64,000 nucleotides of DNA from Scytonema sp035967975 (GCA_035967975.1 JAWQFQ010000016.1:1-64000); one strand, 5' to 3'; shown: positions 9,474 to 18,608, counted from the first letter of the stretch. Translations and numbers: made by a program. The notes: generated by a model from the sequence alone, not told the origin.

Positions 9474-10409
9474 CTACTTATCTGTGACTTCATTTGCTAA
9501 TTGTTGAAGTTCGTTGAGCAGTTGCTGTAGTTGCTGATGTTTGTTAGGGTCTGACCAAATCGCAGATGATTTCAAGATTTTAGAGACTTGAGTAAATTGT
9601 TGTTTCAAGGAAATTTCTTTTGGCTGACTTGATTGAGTCTTCTCTTGAATCGCTACACGAATTTGACTAAGCGACCATTTTTCCGCAATTGCCCGGTTTA
9701 AAAGCTCCTCCAGTAAATCTAGGTCTTTAATTCGGGCAAGTGCTCTCGCCTTTGTATACTCAATTCTTCCGGCTCGAAGTGCTTCTAGAATGGGTTCTGG
9801 TAGGTTGAGTAAAGGCAAGCGATGACTAGCAAAGGATTCCCAACTCATTTTCCCTACTGTGCGGAAGACGGATTCAATGATTTTAAGCGTTTCTTCATTT
9901 CCGACAACGTTGTTGGAACTTTGTTTGGCTAGGCGATGTAGTAGTTGAGAAACTTCTGTGGAAGGAATCTCCAGTTTATTCGCTAACAGGGTGATGATTC
10001 CTTCTGTTTCTTCCACTGGATTGAGGTCTTCTCGCTGCAAATTTTCAATCAGCGCCAGTTCTAGAGCCTGCACAGCGGTCATTTCCCTAACGACCACGGG
10101 TATTTCACGAAGTCCTATTTCCTTTGCTGCCCGATAACGGCGCTCTCCTGCGACTAACTCGTAGGACTTGTCTGATATTGGGCGAACGAGTAATGGTTCG
10201 AGTATCCCATGAGTTCTGATTGACTCGGTTAACTGCTGCAATTTCTCCGGGTCAAAGTAGCGGCGGGGTTGTGATGGTGGTAGTTGAATGCTTGATATGT
10301 CAACTGTTATGGAATTTTCCTGCTCTCTTCGAGCTAACTCAGTTGGACTAAAAATGCTTATGGTTGAGTCAGCTTTGAAAGGATTGTTGCCGAGACCTCG
10401 TTTAGACAT
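9474..10409 (-). CDS. parB: Plasmid partition protein ParB
   Basis: This 311-residue protein is a ParB/RepB/Spo0J family centromere-binding protein and CTP switch. The N-terminal ParB domain (about 33-130) holds the hallmarks PRRYFDPEKL, LVAGERRYRAAKEIG and LALIENLQREDLNPVEE. A helix-turn-helix region follows (about 140-200, LEIPSTEVSQLLHRLA), and the C-terminal part (about 250-311) is a likely dimerisation and coiled-coil region. The gene lies 89 bp downstream of parA, so the two form a parAB operon. A perfect 14-bp palindrome lies in the gap, and a 13-of-14 copy lies inside this coding sequence at 9902-9915. Length and motifs are normal for plasmid ParB. Confidence 0.93.
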   Translation of the reverse strand: MSKRGLGNNPFKADSTISIFSPTELARREQENSITVDISSIQLPPSQPRRYFDPEKLQQLTESIRTHGILEPLLVRPISDKSYELVAGERRYRAAKEIGLREIPVVVREMTAVQALELALIENLQREDLNPVEETEGIITLLANKLEIPSTEVSQLLHRLAKQSSNNVVGNEETLKIIESVFRTVGKMSWESFASHRLPLLNLPEPILEALRAGRIEYTKARALARIKDLDLLEELLNRAIAEKWSLSQIRVAIQEKTQSSQPKEISLKQQFTQVSKILKSSAIWSDPNKHQQLQQLLNELQQLANEVTDK

Positions 10410-10437
10410 AAAAACTCATCACTCCTTGAGATTTTTC

Positions 10438-10451
10438 CGACAACGTTGTCG
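10438..10451. promoter_or_regulatory. 14-bp palindrome in the parA-parB gap, candidate ParB-binding (parS) site
   Basis: The sequence cgacaacgttgtcg is a perfect palindrome. A second copy with one mismatch (cgacaacgttgttg) lies at 9902-9915 inside parB. Position between the partition genes and duplication nearby fit a parS or operator site. Binding has not been shown, and other copies outside this window would be expected if it is parS. Confidence 0.5.
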
Positions 10452-10498
10452 TAACTAAATATGACTAAAAATTAGACGCTACTACCCTCTCTCGTATT

Positions 10499-11281
10499 TT
10501 AAATGCGCTTTAGGACTTCATTCATCAAGTCTTTATATGCTTTTGCTCCTGTACCTTTTGGATCGTGTTCAAAAATCGACACCCCAAAACTTGGAGCCTC
10601 TGAAATACGCACAGTCGTGGGGATGACTGTTTTAAACATCCGTTCAGCAAAATGCTCTTGCAAAGATGCCAACACATCTTTACTAATTTTCTGCCGTCCG
10701 TCAAATTTAGTGGCAAGTACACCCAAAACATTCACTTGATGGTCTAAAAAATTCTTCACCAAATTAAAGGCATATTCTACCCCTTGAACTCCTAATAGCC
10801 CAACGTAGCTCATATCCACAGGGACAATAACACCATCACTTGCTTTGAGCGCATTAATTGAGAACACACCAATGTTAGGTGGGCAATCAATCAGAATGAA
10901 ATCGTACTCACTGTCAATTTCATTTAACATTCGCTTCAGCAGATTCTCTCGCCCTGGTAATCCAGAAATTTGTAGTTCCTCAACCGCAAGCATTATATTC
11001 GATGGCAAGACATCAAATTGGGGAGAGCATACCTTTGCGATCGCTTGCTTGAAGCGTTGCTTTCGCTCAATTGGCGAATCACTCTGAAGAACATCTTTCA
11101 GTTGAGTCTCTAGTTTCCAAATTTCGATGCCAAGAGAAGCGCCAGAGGTTCCTTGGGGATCGATATCAACTAATAAAACTTTCTTTTTCTTAAATCGGGA
11201 AATGCCATCCGCCAGATTAGTTGCAGTAGCAGATTTGCCCACTCCTCCCTTCATATTAAAAATTGCAATCTTGTAAGCCAT
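10499..11281 (-). CDS. parA: Plasmid partition ATPase ParA
   Basis: This 260-residue Walker-type ParA/MinD ATPase drives plasmid segregation with ParB. The deviant Walker A motif KGGVGKSAT lies at about 11-19. The A-prime motif is LLVDIDPQGTSG and the Walker B motif is DFILIDCPPNIG. The start was placed at 11281 because MAYKIAIFNMKGG is the typical beginning of this family. An in-frame extension to 11383 would add 34 residues encoded by low-complexity intergenic repeats (ccaatacccaatc type). It lacks a long N-terminal HTH, so it resembles type Ib-like or chromosomal-type ParA. parB follows after 89 bp. Confidence 0.93.
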   Translation of the reverse strand: MAYKIAIFNMKGGVGKSATATNLADGISRFKKKKVLLVDIDPQGTSGASLGIEIWKLETQLKDVLQSDSPIERKQRFKQAIAKVCSPQFDVLPSNIMLAVEELQISGLPGRENLLKRMLNEIDSEYDFILIDCPPNIGVFSINALKASDGVIVPVDMSYVGLLGVQGVEYAFNLVKNFLDHQVNVLGVLATKFDGRQKISKDVLASLQEHFAERMFKTVIPTTVRISEAPSFGVSIFEHDPKGTGAKAYKDLMNEVLKRI

Positions 11282-11546
11282 ACATCCAGTCGCCGCAACT
11301 AAATTTATTATGTTGGGTACTAAGTACTGGGGATTGGAGACTGGGCAAGAAATTTCTTCCCTTACCCAATGCCCAATCGCCAATCACCAATACCCAATCC
11401 CCTTTACAACGAAGGTTATCAAAATTTACCACCAAAGTTATGTTAATTTATGGAAACAACCGTAGATTAAGTTGTTCAATCACTTTGGGGTCTACATAGG
11501 GGCTAAGCGTATCCCACGTGCTTTTTAAAAAAATTAACACCTAGGC
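11282..11546. other. Divergent intergenic region between parA and parM
   Basis: This region holds the promoters of parA (minus) and parM (plus). It includes a low-complexity block of short caatcgcc/caataccc repeats (about 11335-11402), common between Nostoc genes. It also has the start of a direct repeat gtgcttttta, seen near 11519 and again near 11560. Confidence 0.5.
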
Positions 11547-11602
11547 AGGGTATAAGTAGGTGCTTTTTAGGGTATATTTAATGCATAAAGTTATTATACC
11601 CT
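11547..11602. promoter_or_regulatory. Repeated agggtata motifs upstream of parM, candidate parC centromere/operator
   Basis: agggtata occurs at 11547-11554 and 11569-11576, spaced by two helical turns (22 bp), and inverted as tataccct at 11595-11602. In type II partition systems the RHH protein ParR binds direct repeats upstream of parM, which act as both centromere and operator. These sites overlap the alternative start codons of parM. A similar pair lies upstream of the DpdA-like gene at 22015-22045. Confidence 0.45.
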
Positions 11603-11604
11603 AT

Positions 11605-12579
11605 ATGACCCCTATAAAGAACATTCACACGAATCAAAAAATTTTTTGTGCCGGTTTCGATAATGGATATGGCAGCGTCAAACTGTTAGTCGATGGTTTT
11701 GATGTCGTGCGAATCCCCAGTTACATCTCAAAGGAAGAGATGGAAGATGTCCCCGGTCGTGTGGTTTATAACGGCAACGCCTACACTGTTGGTGAGTCAG
11801 CTTTTCGCACCGGGTACTACTTTGAGCGTAACACCGATAGCAATATCAACAAAGTCAACAACGCCCTTATCACTTTGTTAGGTGCGTTGGCGCATCTACC
11901 ACACCGTAAGACTTGGCACTTGAAGCTAGTGGTGAGTTTGCATGATATTGCTTTATCCTCAGAGTTGTGTCAAATCCTCAACGGTGAATATCAACCTTTG
12001 TTAGCTGGTAAACCCTCTGATGTGAAGGTGGAAGTTCTCAAAGTTGTACCTGAAGGTATGGGTGCTTTGTTCGGAAGAAAGCTCCCCAAAAGGTTAACAG
12101 TGGTAGATTTTGGGAATGGGACAACACTTTATTCTCGTTACTTCCAAGGGAAAAGAGAAGTCCATACCCCCTATGCTGCAGGTGTGGAAGTTCTGATCGG
12201 TGAAATTGCCAAGAAGATGAAACCTCTCAATGGTGGGAAACTTGGAGACGTATCGAAAATTCGCTTTTGTCTAGAAATGGGACATACCAAGTACAGCCGT
12301 GACATTGATATCAAAGATGTTTACACTGCGTGTTTGAAGGACTGGTATGAAAGCTATCTGAAAAACCCAGTCAATCTCGCCCTTGATGCAAAACACCAGG
12401 GAGATGACATTTGGGCGATCGGCGGCGGTTGCTTGCTTCCTGGTTTTAAAAAGTTGCTGACACAAAACGGGTTTGAAATTCTCGACAACCCAGTAGAGGC
12501 GAATTCCTATGGACTCCTACAAATGGCTAAAACTATTGTCAGTTCTTCCTCTAGTAACACCTTTCCTGAAGACAAGTAG
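11605..12579 (+). CDS. parM: ParM/StbA-type actin-like segregation ATPase
   Basis: This protein belongs to the actin-like plasmid segregation family, which polymerises to push plasmid copies apart. The first nucleotide-binding signature is AGFDNGYGSVKL near the N-terminus. The second phosphate loop is LTVVDFGNGTTLYS, and the adenosine-type motif is IWAIGGGCLLPGF near the C-terminus. I chose the ATG at 11605 (324 residues) because it keeps the agggtata repeats outside the gene. GTG 11560 and ATG 11581 are in frame and possible. A small RHH-like gene follows after 81 bp and is the likely adaptor. This is the second partition system in the window, divergent from parAB. Confidence 0.88.
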   Translation: MTPIKNIHTNQKIFCAGFDNGYGSVKLLVDGFDVVRIPSYISKEEMEDVPGRVVYNGNAYTVGESAFRTGYYFERNTDSNINKVNNALITLLGALAHLPHRKTWHLKLVVSLHDIALSSELCQILNGEYQPLLAGKPSDVKVEVLKVVPEGMGALFGRKLPKRLTVVDFGNGTTLYSRYFQGKREVHTPYAAGVEVLIGEIAKKMKPLNGGKLGDVSKIRFCLEMGHTKYSRDIDIKDVYTACLKDWYESYLKNPVNLALDAKHQGDDIWAIGGGCLLPGFKKLLTQNGFEILDNPVEANSYGLLQMAKTIVSSSSSNTFPEDK

Positions 12580-12660
12580 CCAAGAGGCAAACTTACCTAC
12601 ACAAAAACATACAAAAATCTCTTCCCCCCACACCCTTACACCCCTACACCCTTATTTACA

Positions 12661-12963
12661 ATGGTTTCTCAACACGACAAAACCCCAGAAAAAGTCCGAA
12701 TCAAAGACAGCTATCGCGAGCGTATCTTTGCAGAATCGCAACGGTTAGGTAAAAGTTATCTAGAGACGCTTTACTTTATAATAGATTGCTACTTTGCCTT
12801 TAAGCAGGGTGTGTTACCAGTACAGTCTACAGTAGTTAACACCCATACAACCCCCACAGAACAAAATCCTCCTCCTGTGGTTCAGTCTACTTATACCCCA
12901 TATGACCCCCAACTTGAATCTGAAGATGGTGAAGAAACTTTTACCCTTGATTGGGAATTGTGA
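12661..12963 (+). CDS. ParR-like small DNA-binding protein (inferred)
   Basis: This 100-residue protein has a basic helical N-terminal half (about 8-50, VRIKDSYRERIFAESQRLGK, then SYLETLYFIIDCYF) compatible with a ribbon-helix-helix or short HTH fold. A low-complexity, proline- and threonine-rich acidic tail follows. It sits directly after parM on the same strand, where the adaptor ParR is encoded in type II partition operons. That position, more than sequence similarity, supports the call. The intervening 81 bp contain short caccctta repeats. An alternative is a transcriptional regulator of CopG/Arc type. Confidence 0.55.
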   Translation: MVSQHDKTPEKVRIKDSYRERIFAESQRLGKSYLETLYFIIDCYFAFKQGVLPVQSTVVNTHTTPTEQNPPPVVQSTYTPYDPQLESEDGEETFTLDWEL

Positions 12964-13059
12964 GGTGATAAGAGTACTATATGCGATCGCACTGTCTTTG
13001 GCAAGAATGACTGTGTGGCAACTGAAACAGGTATGTAACACTTACCTACAAGACCAATT

Positions 13060-13647
13060 TCATGGGATGGCGAGTGGGCTTTCACTTGTTTCAGACTCTA
13101 TCCTAGATTTATCCTCTAATGAGGAGGGTGGTATTTCAATAAAAGTTAAATCTGTACTGACTATAACATAGTGTTGTTCCCTGACAGCTGATTGAATTCG
13201 AGACAAATCATAGCCAATATTTTGAGGTGAAACTTGCGTCAAGAGAAAAACTGTAGTTTTTTCAGTTTTTTGGAGTTCTAAATCAATACTTTGTGGTTCT
13301 GAACTGCGGTACCACTCTTTTACTGGTAATTGAGTATCTGAAGGAGATTGTTCGTTACTAACACACCATGCTAAATGTCTAGCCAGAGCCGCTTTATCTA
13401 TGTTGAAATCTCCACCCAACACCAATAGCCTCTGTTTTCTAATCCGCTCAATGAGGCTGAGTGTAATACTTGGACTTGTAAATTTTGGTGGCTTATACTG
13501 ATCGAGGTTTGGCTCAAAAAAGTCAGGTTTCTGCTCTACTATGGTTTGATAAATATCTCCCTTCTGCTCTACTATGGTTTGATAAATATCTCTCATAGTT
13601 AAATCACGACCAACCGAATTGCCACTAACAGCTTTATTCTCGCTCAT
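13060..13647 (-). CDS. Hypothetical protein with duplicated 10-residue motif, next to IS end
   Basis: This 195-residue protein is not assigned to a named family. Near its N-terminus DIYQTIVEQK is encoded twice in tandem by a 30-bp direct repeat (about 13531-13594). The middle segment (QRLLVLGGDFNIDKAALARH) looks like the beginning of a P-loop NTPase fold in which the GKT lysine region has become NIDKA. No Walker B or downstream domain is seen, so it may be a truncated or degenerate ATPase. The start codon lies 2 bp from the left inverted repeat of the IS1182 element, so its original promoter has probably been replaced. The 3' end is convergent with the parM operon. Confidence 0.5.
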   Translation of the reverse strand: MSENKAVSGNSVGRDLTMRDIYQTIVEQKGDIYQTIVEQKPDFFEPNLDQYKPPKFTSPSITLSLIERIRKQRLLVLGGDFNIDKAALARHLAWCVSNEQSPSDTQLPVKEWYRSSEPQSIDLELQKTEKTTVFLLTQVSPQNIGYDLSRIQSAVREQHYVIVSTDLTFIEIPPSSLEDKSRIESETSESPLAIP

Positions 13648-13810
13648 TCTTCTAGAGCGCCGGTACAGTAATCACGATTCCGGGTTAGGATGACCAAAGG
13701 GACTGACACAAATGTTGTGCGGTGCCAAATAATGTGAAGTTTTGCAACATAATTTTCATTTAAGCGGAGTAGATTTAAACTGATACAACCACCCTGATGA
13801 CACCCAGAGC

Positions 13811-13927
13811 GTGGAGTTATCAAAGACAGAGCAGGCGATCGTTAATCGTATCAAGCGAGCCCTAAGATTGATTTTTCTGCACCAAGTACAACATCAATTA
13901 TTTGACATAATTTCCAGACAGAGTTGA
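13811..13927 (+). pseudogene. Truncated 5' fragment of IS1182 transposase
   Basis: A GTG-initiated 38-codon frame begins ELSKTEQAIVNRIKRA and continues HQLFD before diverging and ending at TGA. It matches the start of the minus-strand transposase at 15630. The rest of this copy is missing. Confidence 0.75.
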
Positions 13928-14069
13928 CAAAAATGTTGGATGATAGCCCTGCATATCAATCACCAATACCGTCTGCTCAAGAAGCAGACGAAACGTTTAA
14001 AACACCTTTGTGTCTAAATTTTGGGATGTGTCTAAATTTTGGGAAAATGTACCCACTGCTGTTGTATGA

Positions 14070-15630
14070 TTACTCACATACTGTATGATTTTGGATAGTA
14101 GCTTGCTCTACCAAGCGAGCCCAAACATGAAGATTATGAACGACGGCAGTGCGTCGCAGATCAAACAAGTTTTTGCGTAAACCAATATAACGAGCGCGTT
14201 TGCTTTGCCAATGTCCTATATGTGCCAAAGAATGCTCCACTGCTACACGTTCACGCAGTTTTGCTCGCCCTGCTGCGCGTTAATTGACGTTGACGTAATT
14301 CTTGTAGTAACTGCTCTTCTGGATGGATGGAAACACTTCGCCCGCGTTTGTTTGTAGTACAGCCAGCTTGTAGAGGACAACTTGCACAAGCTTCTTTGGG
14401 AAATTGCACCTTTGCTCCTACCTGAAATGGCAAGGTGATTTGATTCGGACAGGTTATTTTTTGCTCAGACCAATCTAAGACAAATGCTGTTTTGGGAAAG
14501 CGCCCATCACGGTTCCTGACTGGCCTAGCTTTGCAGTAAATTTCTAACTCTTCGGTTCGCTTACGTACTAGTTTGCTACTGAGATAAGCGCGGTCAATTT
14601 GCAGCTCCACCAATGTCACATCTTGGGCTTTAAGGTCATTATTAATGGCATCGCTCACCCAGGCTTCTGGAACATTTGCAGGAGTTAGACCCACAGCTCG
14701 CACTACTCCGATATCTAAATCAGTTAGGACATGACGTTTATAACCATCAAAACGTTGACTGCGGCTTTTACGTCCGTGACGCATCGTTGGGTCTTCCACA
14801 CTGATTCGTCTGTCCTTGGCTACCCCATGCCGCAACTGTGGTGTCCCATTTGCTGTGACTTCCACATCTTGAGATTCCACCTGTCGCGCTACTTTCAGAT
14901 TTTGTTCAATACTATCAGCTACATTCAGTTGCTGATTTTGCTCCAACCAAGTTTCCACTTCTTGTCAGGCAACAAGCAACTTCGATAAAGCTTCTGAGCG
15001 CTCTTCTGGATTGTCCCAATCTATATCCAGCGCTGCTTTCACACTGGAACCAGTGATAAATTCTGCCCCCAATTCCGTTGCTATTGCTGTCAGATCCCGC
15101 CCCTGCTGACAGGCTATCACGTTCATTGCCTTTTTAAGGACGTGACCCAGTAGATTATAGGTATCCTCGACTCTTGCAGCTCCCCACAATGGCGATGAAT
15201 CTAGCGCAGCTCGCAAATTTCTTGACCCAAAACCACCCGTTTGTTTTGCTAGTTCCACAGTACGTTCAATTAACCGTCGGTCTAAACGTCGCTTAATTAG
15301 TTGAGCGCGAAACCGGACAATTGTTGGTTTACTCAACGGTGGTTGTTCACATTCCAAACAATCCAGTACCAACTGCCAACGTTTGTCCATTAATAACGAC
15401 TCGATTGCTTCGTCGTCACTGGCTCCGGTATATGCTGGCAAAATGGTTACCAATGCCAGTTTTGCAGGTGGTATGGGGGGTTGACCTTTGGGGTTATCAT
15501 CATAGATCTTTGTCAACTCTATTTGGAATTCATTATCAAATAATTGGTGACGCACTTGCCGCAAGAAAATAAATAGTTTGGCACGTTTGATACGGTTAAC
15601 GATCGCTTGCTCTGTCTTTGATAATTCCAC
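14070..15630 (-). pseudogene. IS1182-family DDE transposase, broken by a nonsense codon and a frameshift
   Basis: The N-terminal half (15630 to 14968) includes the DUF772-type region and the first catalytic Asp in AALDSSPLWG. An in-frame TGA at 14965-14967 (after SKLLVA) interrupts it, and the same frame continues with ETWLEQNQQLN. The second half carries the next catalytic Asp (QIDRAYLSS). Near 14267-14281 a frameshift occurs, after which the C-terminus continues as GRAKLRERVAVEHSLAHIG, holding the catalytic Glu, and ends at 14070. The element is therefore unlikely to transpose on its own. A family member elsewhere could still mobilise it. Confidence 0.88.
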
Positions 15631-15847
15631 GCTCCGGGTGCCATAAGGGTGGTTGCATCAGTTTAAACCTACTCTGCTTAAATGAGAATTATGTTGCAAA
15701 ACTTCACATTATTTGGCACTGCACAACTCTTGTGTCAGTCCCTTTGGTCATCCTAACCCGGAATCGTGATTACTGTACCGGCGCTCTAGAAGTAAAACTG
15801 CTCTTCGTCAGAACCTCCGGTTCTGCTTAGAAGTTGAGAGCTTGTAA

Positions 15848-15878
15848 ATAGGGGCATTTCGAACCGAAGTGCCCCTAT
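15848..15878. terminator. Hairpin between IS element and Rpn fragment
   Basis: An inverted repeat with a stem of about 12 bp (aggggcatttcg pairing with cgaagtgcccct, one G-U pair) and a 3-base loop lies outside the right IS boundary. It could terminate transcription coming from the right. T content on either side is modest. Confidence 0.45.
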
Positions 15879-15903
15879 ATACAGCCTGTCCTATTACCAG
15901 GTT

Positions 15904-16119
15904 TTACGGTTGAGTATTTTGTCTCACAGTTTCTACATCCAGTTCTAGGGATTCTGCAATTTGCTCAATGCTCAACCCTAACTTTATTAGTCTGGGAATC
16001 GTCTTTAACTTTGTCTGGAGCGCACCTGACTCAAAACCTTCTTCTTTGCCTTCCTGATAAACTCTACTTTTTTTCAAAGAATCTAAATTCAGCATCACTT
16101 CAAGTTCCTCCCGACTCAA
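15904..16119 (-). pseudogene. C-terminal remnant of an Rpn/PD-(D/E)XK transposase-like nuclease
   Basis: The 71 codons match the C-terminal tail typical of cyanobacterial Rpn-family (recombination-promoting nuclease/putative transposase) proteins: SREELEVMLNLDSLKKSRVY, then the KEEGFESG helix and LIKLGLSIEQIAESLELDVE. The catalytic N-terminal domain is absent. A stop codon precedes the TTG that opens the frame, and the fragment begins 20 bp after the end of the CHAT gene. It is a truncated relic. Confidence 0.7.
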
Positions 16120-16139
16120 GTTGCAAAGTTATGTGGTAG

Positions 16140-18581
16140 CTAACGACTCATTACAGGAACAAAGTGATAACCAGTAACAGATTGGCTGTTTGGTACAACC
16201 TTGACTAGGGTGGCTGACCTTTTGCGATCGCCTGATGGCAGAAACTGAATTACCCCCGTCGCACCAGCTGCGGAAAAACCGGGACTTGATAACACTTGTT
16301 GCAGTTCAGTACGGGTGTTACTTTGCTTTAAACCGATGATAATAGTATAAGTAGCATCATAAGCCATAGCAGTTCGCCAATTCACAGATTCACCCCAGAG
16401 TTTTTTGGCATCTTCAACAAAAGGATTTCTTGGAATTTCTGTAGGATACCAAGGCACGGTTAGCACTAAGCCTTCAATACTTGCTTGCCCCAATCGTAGA
16501 GTCTTAATAGTATTAAGTGTATCAGTACCAAATAGTGCCAATCTTTTCTCGTTGGCGTGTGCTATTTCTAAAGCTTTATCAACACTAGAGAAGGAGGGCG
16601 CTAATAGCAAACTATCTGCCCCATTATTGAGCGCTTGAGAAATCGCCCTACTAGGATTGAAATCGGATGCCGAAAAGTCGCAATCTATATTGATAATTTG
16701 GTCTCCATTGGAAATTATGGCAGAGCTGAACTCATTTGCCAACGACTTTCCATATACGGATGCAAAATCAGTACAAATGGCTACAGTTGTATGAGCCTTT
16801 TTCATTACGTAATTGGCAAGAGTATCAGCCATAGAACTGGTACTAGGGATTGTGCGGAAGACATATTTGCTAATACTAGAAAGGTTTTGGGCAGAGCTGG
16901 TAGGAGAAATTGTCACTAATCCTCCCTTTTGATAAACTGGCGCAGCAGCGATAGAAGCATCACTGGTACTGTGTCCAACGACAGCTAAAATATTAGGATC
17001 TGCAACAAGTTCGGCTGCAATTTGTTTGGCTTTCTCTGGGTTATTATCATCGTTGGCGATCGCAACCTGTAGTAGCTTTCCATTAATGCCACCACTGCGA
17101 TTTATCTCATTTTGTGCCTGAGCCACCCCACGCAGAATCTCTTGTGCCACATTTAGGTTGCTATCGATGGGCACAACTACAGCAATTTTGAGAGCATTAC
17201 CATTAGCAATGGCATTGTTTAGGTAAATTAAAGCTTCTGGGTCGTTGCGATTACGTTGGAGTGATATTCGGAACTTGTCGATAGCTGTCTCATAATCTCT
17301 AGCAGCAATCGCTTTTACCCCCAATTCCTTATTGTAATTTGTTAGTGAGGTTACTAAAATTTTTTCCCCTGAACTAATTTGTTCTTGCTGGAAATTCCTT
17401 ACCAAGAACTTCGCTGGAATTGCTGTAACTAGCATAACTAGCAAAGTAGTTATTATCCCCACATTTGCGAAGAGTACTTTGCCGAGACTGTGCTTACTAT
17501 GCTGCCTTGGCCAAGTCGGTGGCACTACAGTAGGATTCTGGCAAATTATTGGCAACCAGGTTGCACCAGGAAATTGAGCTTCCACTCCTTGCAGCCTTTC
17601 TCGTGCTTCCCGCACAGCTAGATAGAATAATTCACCACGAGCAAAAGCTTCTAGAAAATACTTCAAAAACTTTTGTGCGACTCGCTCCGGCACGGGTTCC
17701 CGCATACAAATGAGTTGCGGAATATTCAAATCTGCCAAATTTTTTGCCAATCCTAATCCGTCACAGGAGTTGAAAATAGCTAACTGCAACCCTCTTTCAA
17801 TCACTTTTTTCAGTGCGTACTTTAACTCGGTAATTGTTAAGTTATCAGTTTGATTAATATAAATATGACCCGTTTTATAATCAGCTTCACTCGAACTATG
17901 TCCTGCAAAAAAGAGAATATCCCAGCTTTGCTCCCAAAGCTTATCAGTCAATTCCTCGCGTTTCGGCTCTACAAGACAGCAAATTTCAGCACCACTTAAT
18001 TTCTTCTCTAGTAAATCGCGATCTCCTTGCACATCGATTGCTGTGCTATTACCTAAAATTGCTAAGATTTTAACTGGATTTTTTAATTTAGATAGAGATG
18101 AATGTTCTGTTTTCTCATAGGTTAGGCTACTTATAGCAATTTCAGCTTTAGGATATTGCTCAAAAAAATCCCATAAGTGCCAGGGAATTTTATACAATAT
18201 GGGATTTTCAGTTTGAATGAGCACCCGAATTTCATCTGATGGCACTAACATTTGTAATAATTTTTCTTTAACATAGTTAAATTGCTCAGATTTAAGCCAA
18301 GCATTTATGCTGTAATGTATCCTGTTATGTAAGGTGTGTAAATCTTCCGTGATAGAGTAATTAGTAACTTGTTTTACTAAGACTCCCAAACGAAGATCCG
18401 ATTCAGCTCTTAAATAAGCTAAGCGCCAGTGCTCATATAGTTCTGGTATTTCTGGAAATGGAGGTAACTTGCCTGATATCTGTGTAGAGGGAAAAGCATT
18501 ATCATCTCCAATTTGGAGAGCTACTGTAAATCCGCGTTCAAAGTCACCTTCTCCTATGTTTAAAACAACTAATTTACCCAT
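16140..18581 (-). CDS. CHAT protease domain fused to TM helix and type I periplasmic-binding domain
   Basis: This 813-residue protein links a caspase-like peptidase to an extracytoplasmic sensor. The N-terminal region (1-350) ends in a CHAT domain with catalytic His228 in FFAGHSSS and Cys273 in IFNSCDG. One transmembrane helix spans about 367-393. A TPR-like linker (about 410-455, ARDYETAIDKFRISLQRNRN) is followed by a Leu/Ile/Val-binding-like domain (Peripla_BP_6 type, about 460-813, beginning KIAVVVPIDSN). By analogy, ligand binding outside could regulate protease activity inside, but the topology and substrate are inferred. The XRE-DUF1822 gene lies 27 bp upstream on the same strand, so they form an operon. 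Similar fusions are frequent in Nostocales. Confidence 0.85.
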   Translation of the reverse strand: MGKLVVLNIGEGDFERGFTVALQIGDDNAFPSTQISGKLPPFPEIPELYEHWRLAYLRAESDLRLGVLVKQVTNYSITEDLHTLHNRIHYSINAWLKSEQFNYVKEKLLQMLVPSDEIRVLIQTENPILYKIPWHLWDFFEQYPKAEIAISSLTYEKTEHSSLSKLKNPVKILAILGNSTAIDVQGDRDLLEKKLSGAEICCLVEPKREELTDKLWEQSWDILFFAGHSSSEADYKTGHIYINQTDNLTITELKYALKKVIERGLQLAIFNSCDGLGLAKNLADLNIPQLICMREPVPERVAQKFLKYFLEAFARGELFYLAVREARERLQGVEAQFPGATWLPIICQNPTVVPPTWPRQHSKHSLGKVLFANVGIITTLLVMLVTAIPAKFLVRNFQQEQISSGEKILVTSLTNYNKELGVKAIAARDYETAIDKFRISLQRNRNDPEALIYLNNAIANGNALKIAVVVPIDSNLNVAQEILRGVAQAQNEINRSGGINGKLLQVAIANDDNNPEKAKQIAAELVADPNILAVVGHSTSDASIAAAPVYQKGGLVTISPTSSAQNLSSISKYVFRTIPSTSSMADTLANYVMKKAHTTVAICTDFASVYGKSLANEFSSAIISNGDQIINIDCDFSASDFNPSRAISQALNNGADSLLLAPSFSSVDKALEIAHANEKRLALFGTDTLNTIKTLRLGQASIEGLVLTVPWYPTEIPRNPFVEDAKKLWGESVNWRTAMAYDATYTIIIGLKQSNTRTELQQVLSSPGFSAAGATGVIQFLPSGDRKRSATLVKVVPNSQSVTGYHFVPVMSR

Positions 18582-18608
18582 TCTTTTATCCTCAACGGGT
18601 CAATTAAG

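Larger units (their letters stand above)
13649..15792. mobile_element. IS1182-family insertion bounded by 257-bp imperfect inverted repeat
   Basis: The left arm (13649-13905) and right arm (15536-15792, reverse complement) align without indels over 257 bp with a modest number of mismatches. Each arm comprises the upstream region of an IS1182-type transposase and its first 31 codons. The right arm belongs to a near full-length transposase gene (minus strand). The left arm is the 5' part of a second copy in opposite orientation. Two IS copies in inverted orientation, or an aberrant transposition or fold-back event, would create this structure. I could not fix the target-site duplication. Confidence 0.75.

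Noticed and set aside
11282..11383. 34-residue N-terminal extension of ParA
   Set aside because: Encoded by low-complexity intergenic repeats; the ParA fold begins at 11281.
14965..14967. In-frame TGA as recoded codon in the IS1182 transposase
   Set aside because: No selenocysteine or recoding signal, and a second frameshift lies downstream, so simple decay explains it.
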